DNA of 64,000 bases from Megalonaias nervosa (GCA_016617855.1 JAECUM010093582.1:1-64000); one strand, 5' to 3'. Positions 20,879 through 33,268 are shown, counted from the stretch's first letter. Notes: generated by a model from the letters alone, not told the origin. Numbers and translations: made by a program.

Positions 20879-21065
20879 ATGTCTTCAAAACTAACAAGGC
20901 TGACGTCCATTTGCATCGTGTCAGGCAAAACCTGATACCCAAGCCTGAAGTGATTGAAAATGTCAGGATGCTGAAAGTGGCACAAGACCTGATATAAGAG
21001 GTCTTTAAAGACGAAATGAAAAAGGAACAAGAAGAATGGATAGAGAAGTATAGACGTCAGAAATA

Positions 21066-21100
<35 letters not shown>

Positions 21101-21265
21101 AGCAAAAGCATCAGCAGCAACAACAACAACAACCGCAGGAGCCAGACACTGACTTTGTGTTCTGTCGTGTAGACACTAAAGAGTTCTCCTTTTCCTTCCG
21201 AGGAAGCAGACCGTATCCCGTGGGAAAGCCTGCAGCCAGACGCGGACGCAATCTTAGATGACAAG
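20879..21265 (+). pseudogene. terminal Gln-rich protein P1 (element B1)
   Basis: The start ATG at 20879 is followed by a shift; the next frame reads HLHRVRQNLIPKPEVIENVRML. After a TAA comes a charged helix (FKDEMKKEQEEWIEKYRRQ), a GA-repeat region, a poly-Gln run, then FCRVDTKEFSFSF and YPVGKPAARRGRNL to a TGA. The B2 homologue is 46590-46975. A histone-type stem-loop follows about 25 nt after the stop. The family is not recognised. Confidence 0.5.
21068..21099. repeat. (GA)n microsatellite
   Basis: About 16 GA units within the P1 pseudogene. Confidence 0.9.
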
Positions 21266-21291
21266 AGATTGCCACAACCCTAAAACAAAAC

Positions 21292-21307
21292 AGCCATTTT
21301 CAGGGCC
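21292..21307 (+). terminator. decayed histone-type 3' stem-loop
   Basis: AGCCATTTTCAGGGCC, one change from a perfect stem, preceded by AAAAC and followed by ACCCC. TCTAGAAAAGAGAT lies about 11 nt downstream, like the downstream element at the other sites. Confidence 0.55.
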
Positions 21308-21426
21308 ACCCCAAAAATCTAGAAAAGAGATAGTAATCAAATTGTCAAAAAATTTGTGTATTTGTGTTTGTAGATTAAAAAATAGAAGTGTACCTATCGA
21401 CACTTCGTTTCCCTGGCTTTGCAGGA

Positions 21427-21429
<3 letters not shown>

Positions 21430-21520
<91 letters not shown>
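21430..21520. repeat. (GT)n and (AAGT)n microsatellites
   Basis: About 28 GT units, then about 8 AAGT units, in the spacer between P1 and P2 of B1. Confidence 0.95.
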
Positions 21521-21714
21521 TGGGATAGAAGTGTACCTACAAACACTTCGTTTCCCTGACTTGTAAGATAGTCTATATGTTTTTTTCTATAAGCATGAGT
21601 GATAATAAAGTGTATTTTTAGGTAGAAAGTGAACATGAGTGTTTCTTTTAGGTCCGCGCGTTCCATGTTTTTGGTTGTTGTGTGGGTATTGTTAGTTTTT
21701 GTGTAAGGGGGATG

Positions 21715-21782
21715 TTTTTCTTCACGTCCGTGCCTGAAGTATTTAAATGGTAGCGTTCGTCAGTCTGGCAACCCAATGTTGA
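21715..21782 (+). promoter_or_regulatory. promoter-leader cassette, second copy in B1
   Basis: GGGATGTTTTTCTTCACGTCC, TATTTAAATGG in TATA position, then GTCAGTCTGGCAACCCA before the ATG at about 21791. It matches the B2 cassette near 46270. Confidence 0.6.
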
Positions 21783-22195
21783 CGTATCAACATGAGTAGA
21801 ATTTTAAAATTGATAGGACTCCAAATGCACCTAAAGTATGCCAGGGGCCTTCTAGACGACCTACCTTTGGACTGACTGACTGACTGGCTGAACTTTGAAT
21901 TAAAGAGGCGTGCGCATTTACTGTGCATGTGCCTCTAGTTACAGTATGCCTGGCATACTGTTAAATTACAAGGGGGAAGGAAATGTCCCTCATCCCCCAG
22001 GCTTTAATATTCTCAAAGAGGATTGCTAAATTGACCCATGATATTTCATTTAAACTAGCTGGCGAATCGACTGAGTATTGGTGCAGCCAAATTACGCCAG
22101 CTAGGGGGCTTAGCTTGAGAGGGAATAGCCCCAACATACACTCAAGCTTATTTAAGGTTACAGTCCATTACCACCAGGTGTCAACCAAGCAGTAA

Positions 22196-22234
22196 GAGAC
22201 GTCCGTCGCCATTGGTTGGCGACTATGACGTCTC
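22196..22234. other. 39-nt imperfect hairpin with GACGTC and CCAAT-type motifs
   Basis: GAGACGTCCGTCGCCA pairs with TTGGCGACTATGACGTCTC. Outside it, CACCAGGTG (about 22172) and CACCTGGTG (about 22242) form a second inverted pair. It might be a regulatory cruciform or a replication end; no evidence separates these. Confidence 0.5.
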
Positions 22235-22725
22235 ATTCGGGCACCTGGTGTTGGGACGGGTGGAAATCGTTCCACATCCCGTCCCTGTATAGAAGGCCGA
22301 GTGAGGAAAAGGAGGAAAAAGCTCTCGGCAGGCGGCGCAATGAGGCTGTGAACGACGTGAGCGCCTCAAAACTTCCGTCCGTACTTATGTCAAATTCAGT
22401 CCAGTTTTACTAATGGACAAAACCTAATGCCAATATTGTGTAAGCCACATGTGCAATTAACCAAATAACATGAGTCTGTAAATTTCGTTATTAATTTCAT
22501 TGAAAGGTGGAATTTAGTGTACAAATTGTACATAAAATTTCTCAAAAATATACCAATCAGTCGAGTCGAAATGACTCGTAGATATTTTGTATCACGCCTG
22601 ATAATAAACAAGTTAAAAAGTTTGATGGGGAACCAAAGGGTCAAATTCGGTATTTCAAATAGAGTTATTATCAAAAAGGTTTTCAAGCCAAATTGAAAAC
22701 CTAATGGCAAAATTGGTCTAAACTC

Positions 22726-23726
22726 TTAGCCCTTAGAAGGGCTGATATGGGCTAGTAGGTAGGCTTCCAAATAGCCTGGCAGCTTCCAGTCTCTCCTTGA
22801 GTGGCTTGTAGTGCCTCCTAGGTCGACCATATCCCGCAACACCAGTTCAAGTATTCTTCTGAAACTCCCAATGAGTCCATCGGTAGCTTGTTTCAGGATA
22901 AGGCTTAAAGAAATGCCATAAGCCAGTTTCACAGAGCTACTGGTGTATCTTTCACCTCTTGACCTGATGGAATTGCAGGCTTTCTTCAATTTCGCTTTAG
23001 ACGGTTGAGGGTAGGAACGATCAAGATCTTGGTGCCTCATTTTCCAGACTGTTTGATGTTCTTCGAAGAATTTTGTTGCTGCCAACTTGTCCGTCAATAG
23101 GTGGTCCAATCCCATATCAGTAATTTCTTTTTGCACGGCATATGAAAATTTCAAAAGCTTGGTGGTACTTTCCTCCAGTTTTTTCACCTCCTGAAATAAT
23201 TCCGTATCCTCCTGTAGAACAGTTTCTAGGTGCTCGGGACGATATTCCGTTTTTGGAGGACTGGTTGTTTTCTTCCAGGCCTCAGCAGTTTGTGATGGTG
23301 ATGGTGGTGGTGATTTTTGTAGTGGAGGTGGCGGAGGTGGAGTAGATTGTTCTTGTTCCCTCACCTCTTTCCTCTTCTCTCGTAGTTTATGTTGCGTTGC
23401 CTGGTTGGTGCTTGATGTATTAAGCTTGGCCGGCTGTATAGGCTGAGTAGGTGGGGGTCTCCTTGGTAACTCTCGTCCATGATGAGTCCGTCTACTAGGA
23501 TATGTCCTTATTTGATGTCGTGAGCCACTTCTCCGATATCTATTGTCATCATATTCACGGCGCCTAATTCTATCCTGTATGTTTCTGTCTTCTTCGTGCG
23601 TAGTTTCTTTCTCCCAAATCAGTAGTAGAGTAGTGAGCTCTTCTGCGCTCTGATACTCCACCCTGTGGCCATTTTAAGACCCAAACTTGTCAATACATTT
23701 TGTGCAAGGGCGGGAATAAGATCCAT
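22726..23726 (-). pseudogene. unknown 311+ aa protein of insert C
   Basis: The frame 22726-23661 gives 311 residues: an Arg-rich N-terminal half (RRREYDDNRYRRSGSR), poly-Pro stretches, a coiled-coil-like middle (FQEVKKLEESTTKLL) and a C-terminal domain ending HISPSKG. Its first ATG is absent. A short frame from the ATG at 23726 (MDLIPALAQNVLTSLGLK) leads into it through a small shift near 23655. The stop codon lies in a histone-like stem-loop. Composition suggests a nucleic-acid-binding protein; I recognise no family. Confidence 0.45.
22728..22743 (-). terminator. possible histone-type stem-loop (weak case)
   Basis: The minus strand reads AGCCCTTCTAAGGGCT, which fits the stem and loop pattern, but the purine-rich element seen downstream at the other sites is missing. 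Confidence 0.3.
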
Positions 23727-24261
23727 TGCTAGTCTATTGTTCGTTATGTGTTGCTCCTGCTACGTTAGCTGAGACTAAGAAGCCAGATTTGAAAAAGAGG
23801 AGGAAAAAAGAAGAAAGAAGAGGAGACGAAAAAGAAGAAAGAAAGATCCTACCTCACCTCATGATTAGGTCAATGTGTGAGGTGAAGCCTGAAGTCAGGA
23901 CACCAACACCACTACTACTACTACAACCACCGCCACCACGTCAGCCACAGTCACAACCACTACCACCAGTACCAAGAGCCGTTGTCCCCCAGATGGAAAA
24001 CTGGGACGAAGAGTTGGAGAGACAGCTGCAAAAGTGGGAGCCGCAGAGACCTCATCATCCCCGGGTCTTGCACAGAAGAAGACAGAGGGAACAAGTATTC
24101 ACTATCCCTCAAAGTGAAAATTGGGATGAGACCACTCATCGACCATCTGCACTCCCAACCACACACATAAATTGGGAGAATGACTGGAGTAGGAGATGTG
24201 TGTGTGGTGCCAGGCCTTGAATGTGCCATCATTGAAAAGTGTATTTGAAGTTCACAAAAGC

Positions 24262-24277
24262 AGCCCTTCTCAGAGCT
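24262..24277 (+). terminator. histone-type 3' stem-loop after P2 (element B1)
   Basis: AGCCCTTCTCAGAGCT (one mismatched pair) about 40 nt after the P2 stop at 24220, followed by TTCTAGAAAAAAGAG. The equivalent B2 site is 45691-45706. Confidence 0.6.
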
Positions 24278-24324
24278 TATCATATTTCTAGAAAAAAGAG
24301 CCTAATCAAGTTGCCAATAATATG

Positions 24325-24470
24325 ATTTTATGCGTGTGTGTCTGTGTGTGCGTGTGTGTGTCTGTGTGTGTGTGCGTACGCGTACGTGTGCGTATGTGTG
24401 TGTATTTTTGGTTGCGTTTGTGTGCGTGCGCGTACGTGTGTGTATGTGTGTGTGTGCATTTTTGTTTATG
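24325..24470. repeat. GT-rich low-complexity spacer
   Basis: TGTG/CGTACG repeats similar to the spacer below P2 in B2. B1 homology ends inside it. Confidence 0.8.
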
Positions 24471-24899
24471 TGTGGGGTTTGGGGGGTTGGGGGGCCGGGG
24501 TGTCATAAATTTTACAAATGTGCCAGCCCTACAATTACTTGACTTACCTACTGCGGGTACTGAAAACATTAATGTTGTGACCAGAGTTATTTTGCAACAT
24601 TGTCAAACTTAAGGCAGAATTAAGCTTCCTGACATTAAGATTGTCTCAAAATGCTGCAGCAGTGTTTTAATTCTTGGGTGACAATTGTTACAAATTTGTC
24701 ATCTTACTTTTAAGACTCTGACCGACTTTCAAACCCAAACGAATTTATACTTTATACTGCAGACACCGCGAACACTAAACGACCAAAAAAAAAAAAAAAA
24801 AAAAAAAATGGAGAAAATAGCTAACTATAATGTTCACAAATCACACGTGTATTTGGAATCATTTCTAAAGAAAATACATTCAAAACAAGTCTGTACATG
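24471..24899. other. non-coding gap between B1 and B3
   Basis: G-rich patch, then unique sequence and a 20+ nt poly-A run (about 24784-24808). No gene seen. Confidence 0.6.
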
Positions 24900-25190
24900 T
24901 GTTAATGGGATTCCATGACATTGTTAACGACACAAATACATGCAATATTGTCCATAAACTATAGAATCCTATCCTTGTAATTTCACATTACTGAAATGAG
25001 TGGATATTGTATTTCTTTCATAAAGTCGATGATATCGTCTTCCTAAGGAGGTAATCCATAGGAATAGAAATAATCAAAACTCGGGTTGTTGGGAAAGTAA
25101 ACGGCTCTTCAATGGGGTCAGCAGAGATTGCTGTCTTTCTGTGCCGATGACATGCTTCAATGAGGAACTTAATTTCAGTACACACCACTT
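24900..25190 (-). pseudogene. protease fragment (element B3)
   Basis: Nucleotide similarity to B2 47440-47640 is clear, for example CAATATTGTCCAT...CATAGAATCC and AAGTCGATGAT.TCGTCTTCC (plus-strand view). This covers the region around the catalytic Cys and Asp. No open frame remains. Confidence 0.65.
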
Positions 25191-26139
25191 GAATCCAAGA
25201 AATTTTGTACAAACTGTGGATCGGAAAGTTATGAAATTCGGGGTATTAACTTGCACAGGCAATAACATGTAATAAGTTCATATATGATATTTTCCTTAAA
25301 AATATTTGTCACATGAGTCGATCAACGGACAGTCTCGGACAGTCTCTGTTGCAAGAGGGCTGAGATAAGTTTCATAACCCAAGGAGTTGATATAAATAGG
25401 GAATGGTCACTTATGTCTTTATACCACTCTTTCAAGAACTTCTCTTCTGAGATTAGGGTCTTCAATATATTAATGTACTAGTGCCCTGAATCCCAAAGTA
25501 ATCATTCAGACTTCATAGAAATGAAATCACTATAATTCCAAGATAATATTTGTGTCCAATAATATTATTTAAGAATAATTTTGTATTCCCAGTGAATAAT
25601 AAAAATTTGAACAAAAACTTAATCCAAATCAAACCTTAACACAACAACACACATTATTCTGCATAAAGATCGTACAGCAAGAATGAGTAATTCCTCAAAA
25701 TAAACAAGATTATATATGTATAAAAACTAAGACACAAAAAGAGAGCCAGGATGTAGGACAAATGTTCATTTCTAGAACAATCTGTTACTAAAATTATAAT
25801 TAGGAATGTGGAAAAAATGTATCTTTGGGGGGGGGGGGAATTTTAATATCTCCTAGACCCAGACCCAAATAAATATTTTAACCAATATTGATAATGATCA
25901 GAATATTTCACCCACACCCCTAGGGAAATATTAACTATGTATTATTTGTTTACAAAATAAAAGCAAAATCAGTGTCTCTAGTCAGGAACACAGTGATTTT
26001 GACTTTGGACACGGTTAAGTCCAAATAGAATTATATGTAACATTTAATTCAAATTCAATACACGTAACAATAGTTATACTCGATCCCGCCATTTTCGCCA
26101 GGAACTCCCTCTAAAACTGAAATGGATTAACCTACACTT
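25191..26139. other. non-coding interval in B3
   Basis: Contains a partial copy of repeat R2 (about 25480-25860) and a short poly-G run near 25830. No gene. Confidence 0.5.
25480..25860. repeat. interspersed repeat R2, partial copy
   Basis: Shares blocks such as AACTAAGACACAA.AAGA..GCCAGGA and a TTCATTT.TAGAACA segment with 35340-36060. Confidence 0.55.
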
Positions 26140-26320
26140 TGTTGAATTTGCTTAAAAACGGATTGGCACTCTTTGTAACACCACACGATAAGCTGAGGAG
26201 GACAATCAAACAAAGTGATTTGTTCTCGATCAAACAAATTTTCCTAAACAGGTACGTCCAGATATCAGCATGTTAAAGGAATGGCTAAGATACGGTGTCA
26301 CCCACATTGGACGAGCTGCC
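26140..26320 (-). pseudogene. packaging ATPase fragment (element B3)
   Basis: Plus-strand TAACACCACACGAT and GATCAAACAAATTTTCCTAAAC...CAGCATGTTAAAGG match B2 55640-55760, which encode the region from HPFNMLI through Walker A to the WCYK segment. The Walker A codons are destroyed. Confidence 0.65.
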
Positions 26321-27169
26321 CTTATGTCAATCGTTTTGAGAACGGAAGATGCAGCCATAATTCGTGAGAACTGTGTTTGTAATTCTGAGATTTCATAAAC
26401 AACACATTTTATACACAATATATGTTTAATATTCCTTTCATGGAACAGGATATGTATATTTATGTCAATACAGTTTGTGTTTTTTGTCTTTGATGGAAAA
26501 ACAAGCGCATATTTTATATTAAAAAACATTTAAAAGCCACCTACTTTATATTTTCCTTTCATGATGTAACAAATTTGCATTTTATAAAACAACACTTTTA
26601 TTTCTCTTTGATGGCGCAAAATATATTTACATTTACAAAACATTGTTAATGTTTTCTTTTTACACACATTGTCAGTTGCATAATCGACCTCTGGTGTACA
26701 TGTGTCGAATCCAAGATATTTTTAGTCACGCACATTCCTTCCAGTTGTAAATTCTTGGGTGTATTCAGCTAGTGCACTAGGCGGAAGAAGGTACGATGAT
26801 TTTTTTTTCTTCATACCGAGGGTATATTTCTAATCATCACTATTTGTAGCACTTTTAACACAGTGAGTTTCTTGGTACAGTAGTCAACATTTAGCATTCA
26901 TGTCTTTTCATTTTATTTTCACAAAATTGTCCACACTTGTTACTAAACGAAATCAAGAAATACAGTCATTAAAATACACGCTAACACACGACACGTCGTT
27001 CACGATTTAATGGAATCCTCTTTTCTTGTACAAACATGCTCGTTTAGCCGATGCTAACCCACTTAGTCTTAAACACTGTATTTCGTTTCGTCCCGTGCAG
27101 TTTGGTGCAACACCGATGATAGATGTCATGGTATGCAAGAACTGTGAATGCAAGATAACATGTTTCAGT

Positions 27170-27640
27170 TGGGTAGTTTTGTTTTAGAGGATCTGATGCA
27201 ATTTTTTTCAAGGGTCGATTGACAATTTGATGATTTGACAAACGTACAATTGTGAGTATCCACCGTGTAAATTCGAAAGTCTTAATCCTGGCCTTAATTT
27301 AAACTTCTTTCAGGAAGACAAATTTGATCGCTTAACCAAAACGATGGTCCACGGCAAGTCCTTTGATTTTGCATTAGGTATGACATTCTCCCTGCGTGTC
27401 GCAATACCAGTAACCGTTATTGTTTTGTCCATCTCTGGCAAAACCCAAAATAGTCTTTTTGAGATGTTCTTCGGTCCAAGCTGGCAAATGTTAGTGTTCG
27501 ATTCGATAATGATTATTCCATGTCCATCGACGTAAATGCAACTATCAGTGCCAAAATATTTGACTCGTGACTCCACGACGGAGTAGAATTTAAAGGGGCG
27601 TTGGGTTCCATTTGAGCAGCAACGTGTGGGGTGTAGGAAA
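27170..27640 (-). pseudogene. PolB C-terminal fragment (element B3)
   Basis: The minus-strand frame contains YFGTDSCIYVDGHG, a decayed motif C (DTDS in intact copies), followed by segments aligning to B2 58380-58770. The first Asp is replaced by Gly. Confidence 0.7.
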
Positions 27641-27726
27641 CTGAGGGACGTCATGGTAATTCACTGCTGAGCTGTCCTTTACAGTTTATCCGATGAAAGT
27701 ATTGGCTTGGACCTGCCATTTAAACA

Positions 27727-28655
<929 letters not shown>

Positions 28656-29234
28656 AGAAACTTTAAGGAAACAAAAATTAGCTGATACGAAACGAAAATT
28701 ACTGCCGATGGGTAATTATATATATGGGGCTTTGAGTAAGATTTTGCCCACAAACTATTCAGTATTTAGTACGAATTTTGTAAGCAATCATCTTCTTTCG
28801 TCCTGTACGACGTATTCCAAGGTGATAGCTTCTAAGGATCTGTACTACTCTTTGAATTCGTCTTTGTCTACTGGAGTGTGACAGCAAGAAGAAGAACCAC
28901 TAATTTCTTTCTTCAGTTTCAGATATTTATGTATAATAGCCTGAAACATATTCGCTGGATTTGAGTCGGCGTCCTGTTGGTATTGTGCTGTGTAGGAAAG
29001 TTATTTCGCACACTTTTATCATTTGGTATCCACGATTAAAGAGTATGAAACAATTCGACACTCACGCCCATTCCTATCAAACTGCATTACTTGGTTTTGG
29101 TGAAAACAAGATTAATCTTGATTACACCTTTCATCACGAACGACATAAAGGGAAACCTCACTTTTCCGTGTGAAAGAGGATGCAAGACTGGATGGAACAC
29201 GTTCGTCTGTGACAAAACATGACATTTGATTAAT
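28656..29234. other. non-coding interval
   Basis: No gene supported between repeat R1 and the polB palm fragment of B3. Confidence 0.5.
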
Positions 29235-29500
29235 TCATAGTACTAATGAATGTTCAACGTCGATGTGTTCCATCAGTGTTATAGGGTGTTCAGTAGGGAA
29301 TCGAGCATATTTCCACATCGAAGGATACAACGAGCATCCATCAGTGAATTTGATTTGCACTCCTTTAGATTCGTTGTACACATCGTGCAGCAAACGTGTA
29401 GCGGGATTCAAATCTTCCATGTGTACTGTTCGGCTATGCGTCTGAATTCTGTTTGAAAATGCCAGTAGTAGTTGTGTAATTACGTATCTATGACACAATA
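29235..29500 (-). pseudogene. PolB palm fragment with motif A (element B3)
   Basis: Reads TDGCSLYPSMWKYARFP, the motif A region (DxxSLYP in intact copies), then LMEHIDVEHS as in B2 (EHIDLDNI). Confidence 0.75.
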
Positions 29501-29725
29501 GTCCTTGAAATTTTCAAACAATCTTTCGGTTTTCTAAATTCCAGTCATGCACATAATAAGATCATATCTCCCTTCCCCCTTCCGCCGTTTCTTTGTATTC
29601 TCTTGTCTTGAGTTTTGCAGATGTAAATATAACTAACCCAAACCTTTGACTGAATATAGGCGGCTAAAAAGTCGATAGGACTGAGTTGGTATGATGTCTA
29701 GTTTATTATCGGGTATGAACTTCTT

Positions 29726-29941
29726 TTAGTGCTCTGATTCACACGATTTGGTAAGAACAGAAGCTTCCATCAAAGGATCGATACCTTCGAGGTCTCTGAA
29801 TAATAATTTTTCACTCCAGAGCCATAAAATGTCCACGTCAGATCGACAATACTTTAACATTTCTTTCCGAAAATCAACAGGTCTTAAATGATGGGAATCG
29901 TACCAAGCCAGCTTGTCATTGTTCTGTTCGCATACCGTCAT
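29726..29941 (-). pseudogene. PolB exonuclease III-region fragment (element B3)
   Basis: Contains EMLKYCRSDVDIL and GIDPLMEA, matching B2 near 60060-60180. Confidence 0.75.
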
Positions 29942-30059
29942 GATCTTGGTCCTGAACTTCTGGCAAAAGTGGGAGCACGACCTTTTGATTGACTTTGGTA
30001 ATAAAAAAGTGTGGACAATAGCCTTTAATCATTCATCTAATTCCAAATGGCCAAATAAC

Positions 30060-30200
30060 CCGTGGAAACTTTAAAATGTATGTGTCCTATCTTTATGTAA
30101 ATGATTTTGGCTCCGTTCAATGTGACTGAATTCTATTCTTTGTTCCGAATTTCAAAACAAATTGTCCATTCAGAAAAATGTGAGCCTTCACCATAATGTA
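30060..30200 (-). pseudogene. PolB exonuclease-domain fragment (element B3)
   Basis: The minus strand encodes a segment like NGAKII (B2 near 60450). B3 homology is lost just beyond. Confidence 0.5.
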
Positions 30201-32047
30201 TCGATGACAGATCCGGAGGCAATGTACCTCCTGAAGCAAACATTATGACAACCGTTGTGTTATAAAACTGAAAACCATTGATCTAAAAAAGAAAGTAATC
30301 AGGTAAATAAAGTGACCTTAAAAAGCTCAACGCTTTGTCTACGTTGTCTTCAATACAACGATACGTTTGGGGTTGAAAAAGTCTGTCAGTGTCTTAAATC
30401 AATTCTGACAAATTTGTAACATTGTAACATTTGCCACCAAACTTTCTTTTATAATCTAGATGACGGTGTTGCTGCAACATTACAAGAACAACTCTTAACT
30501 TCAGAAAGTAACATTCTTCCTTACGTTTGGCGATGTAGCTCACTAATTATGGTCACAACAGCAGTATCTTCAATCCATGCATTGGTTAGATCAGTGTCCA
30601 GTCAACAGCAATATTTTCATTAGATGCATTGGGTAGGTCAGTGCCCAGTCAGTGTTGAGCTGGCGAAATTGTAACATTTGCAGCAAACTGCTAAATGAAA
30701 AATTTGCCTGAATTGGTCCTGAACATGCTTGAAATATAATTTTCTGCCACAAACATACGTAGCAAGTTTTAGTGAGAATTTTAAGATAGCCAAAATCTAC
30801 CCCCGCCCCCCCCCCCAACCCCTAGTGCAAGTGGTAGGGAACTTATGGTGGGGATAATAGGTTTACTTTGCATATAAGATGACAATAGAGTAGTAGGGGA
30901 ATAGGAGACAAACGTGTGCTGAATAGTAAAAAAAGGGGCGTTGATAGAACATAACTGGGTGCTGAATAGCAAATATGGGGTATTCGTGGTACATTACTTG
31001 GGTGCTGAATAGCAAATATGTGGTGTTGGTAGTACATTACTGGGTGCTGAATAGTTGATCAATAGGTATTGGTCAGTAAAAGTGTATGTGAAATCTATGG
31101 ACATTTTGACATTAAGTTTCCCATCAGAGACCAGAGAGCACCACGATGTTAAATTCTCGTTGGAGGTTATAGTGCCAATCCCATCTTCTCATCCCATACC
31201 ACATAGTGCCAATGCCATTTCAAATTCCACTTTTAAGGTAGGGTGTCATTTTCAAGGCTACTTTGCCATGTTTGAAACCAACTATTATAGCCGCAATGTT
31301 AAATTTTAATAAGAAGCCAAACAGACCTATATTGTTACAGAAGTAACATATCCCCGCCAATAAAATTCCACTGTGTTAGACACATGGTCACATTTGTTTT
31401 AAACAGGATATTATATCCTGATCCCAAAATTCTAAAAAAAGGAGGTTGAAGGAAGGATAAAAGCTTGATTCATCGTAGAATTTCGAATTTTGATCCTTGA
31501 GTACCGACCAATACTGCTAAAGGGCAAAAACAATGGGTCAGTTTTCGTAGTAGCGAGAACAAACCTAACGCTGTTTCAGAGAAATTAAACAAACAAATTT
31601 TCCATTCAAATTTCTCAATTTTTAATATAAATAACACTCAAGTATATTAGGACAAATCAACATCTCGAAAATCCATAGTATATTTGAAATAAGGAAAATA
31701 ATAGGCCGAAATTTGCTATGCTATGACATAAGGCCGAGATTATAAAATAATAAACTATAATTTTGTTTAATTAAATATAATATTTTCTTTACCATACGTA
31801 CTATAACTTACATAAAATGTTCGCTAATGACATTTTAACCCGAATTCATGAGTATTAACTACTTCATCGCGTCCCTGTAATGATCTATAATACATTTTAA
31901 ATAATATTTTATTTCTTATATCTATAATACCTCCTAACTTGATTACGGTTTATTTTCCACTGAAACTGAAGGGTGTGTTTGGTGATGTGTGATATTTCAA
32001 ACATTTTTTGACTCAAATCTAATTAGTATTTCTTCCTAAATTTATTC
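30201..32047. other. host DNA, no gene recognised
   Basis: AT-rich, with a homopolymer C patch near 30800 and a short minisatellite at 30860-31060. Open frames here are short and unconvincing. Confidence 0.6.
30860..31060. repeat. 43-bp minisatellite
   Basis: About four units containing GGGTGCTGAATAGCAAATAT followed by a GGTA.TACATTACT segment. Confidence 0.75.
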
Positions 32048-32610
32048 AGTGCTTCATTTGCCCAGTGGGTACAATGCCAAATTTCAGTATTTCATTTGCC
32101 CTGTGGGTACAATGCCAAACTTCTGTACTTCATTTGCCCGGCGGGTACAATGGCAAAACTTCAGTACTTCATTTGCCCAGTGGGTACGATGCCAAACTTT
32201 AGTATTTCATTTGCCCAGTGGGTACGATTCCAAACTTCAGCACTTCATTTGCCCTGTGGGTACGATGCCAAACTTCAGTACTTCATTTGCCCAGTGGGTA
32301 CAATGCCAAAATTCTGTACATCATTTGTCCAGCGAGTACAATTCCAAAACTTTTGTACTTCATTCGCCCGGCGGGTACAATTCCAAAACTTAAGTACTTC
32401 ATTTGCCCAGTGGGTTCAAGGCCAAACTTCAGTACTTCATTTGCCCAGTGGGTACAATGCGAAAATTCTTTACATCATTTGTCCAGCGAGCACAAATCCA
32501 AAACTTCTGTACTTCATTTGCCCGGCGGGTACAATTCCAAAACTTCAGTACTTCATTTGCCCAGTGGGTACAATGCCAAACTTCAGCACTTCATTTGCCC
32601 AGAGGGCACG
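32048..32610. repeat. 38-39 bp minisatellite
   Basis: About 14-15 units of TTCATTTGCCCAGTGGGTAC plus AATGCCAAACTTCAGTAC. The period is not a multiple of three throughout, and overlapping frames in all three phases are repeat artefacts. Confidence 0.95.
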
Positions 32611-33265
32611 ATGCGTTAACATCAAACTTCTTTTACAGCGAACTTACTGGAGCTTCCAGCTGTTCGCATTAACATATATTTTAATTTTTCCCTGAAATTA
32701 TATTTCTTTAATTAAATTTGTACTTTACTGTTTCTAGATTGCGATCTTGCATTGGTAAGTTTATAGATACTTATGAATCTTTGGTTTTGATAAATAAAAG
32801 TCTTTACGACATTAAAATCTTCTTTCATCTCTTATCAATGACGATTTAAGCTATAACAGGTGTATTCTCTAATAACGTAAAAACTTAATGAATGTTGTAT
32901 AATATTTGATCACTGCACCGCCAGTCGAACATTCAGTTCATATACGTCTCGAATAAAACCACACCAGGTTAAAAATAAGAAAATTAGAAGAAAATATTAA
33001 TAATTAAATAAATTGAATTATTAGAAAATGGGATTTTCTTCAGTGTCATATTTATGAGACTAATGATCACGGTAGCTACACTTAATGCATTTCTAAAGCT
33101 GATCCATCTGTGAACTCTCTGTTTCTAACAGCTGTCAAAGATACGAGAGTTCAAGATTTTTATCAAAACTCATTGTAACATCTTGGCTTGACTCTTTCTT
33201 TTGAATAATGTCATATAAACAGGGCAAAAATGTAAAGAAAATCCTGATTTGTGGTAAGACCAAAA

Positions 33266-33268
<3 letters not shown>
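32611..33268. other. host DNA, no gene recognised
   Basis: AT-rich unique sequence without supported features. Confidence 0.6.

Larger units (their letters stand above)
21881..23770. mobile_element. insert C within terminal gene P2
   Basis: About 1.9 kb present in B1 but absent from the same place in B2. One end has a 19-nt palindrome CAGTATGCCTGGCATACTG (21942-21960). No clear target-site duplication or terminal repeats were found, so the exact ends are approximate. It carries one minus-strand gene and a strong hairpin. Confidence 0.5.
21783..24220 (+). pseudogene. terminal protein P2, split by an insertion (element B1)
   Basis: The 5' part (MSRILKLIGLQMHLKYARG with a shift) aligns to B2 46129-46230. 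At about 21881 a 1.9-kb insert begins. The 3' part resumes at about 23771 and stays open to 24220: a Lys/Glu-rich stretch, KPEVRTPTPLLLLQPPP, two similar NWDE segments (MENWDEELE, SENWDETTH) and the end NWENDWSRRCVCGARP. The same end (NWANDWCRRSVCGTRP) occurs in B2. The family is not recognised. Confidence 0.5.
7799..24470 (+). mobile_element. element B1: decayed Polinton/adintovirus copy
   Basis: The left end is a terminal repeat starting AGTAGTGA at 7799. From there B1 is collinear, in inverse orientation, with B2 (44160-64000). Homology continues through the terminal genes to about 24460, inside a GT-rich spacer, where it stops; the last terminal gene and right terminal repeat are missing. 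Large internal deletions hit PolB, the ATPase and the penton-MCP junction. Almost every gene carries stops or shifts, so B1 is non-functional. Confidence 0.85.

Noticed and set aside
22728..22743. Stem-loop AGCCCTTCTAAGGGCT as a seventh histone-type 3' end
   Set aside because: Stem and loop fit, but the GAAAAGA downstream element is missing and the stop codon lies inside the stem; kept only as a weak feature.
30790..30850. C-rich patch as the missing right terminal repeat of B1
   Set aside because: It lacks the complement of AGTAGTGA and the TATAGNGACAA motifs, and lies beyond the B3 fragments.
32048..32695. Several overlapping 90-200 codon plus-strand frames
   Set aside because: All are translations of the 38-39 bp minisatellite in different phases; no codon-level constraint or flanking gene signals.
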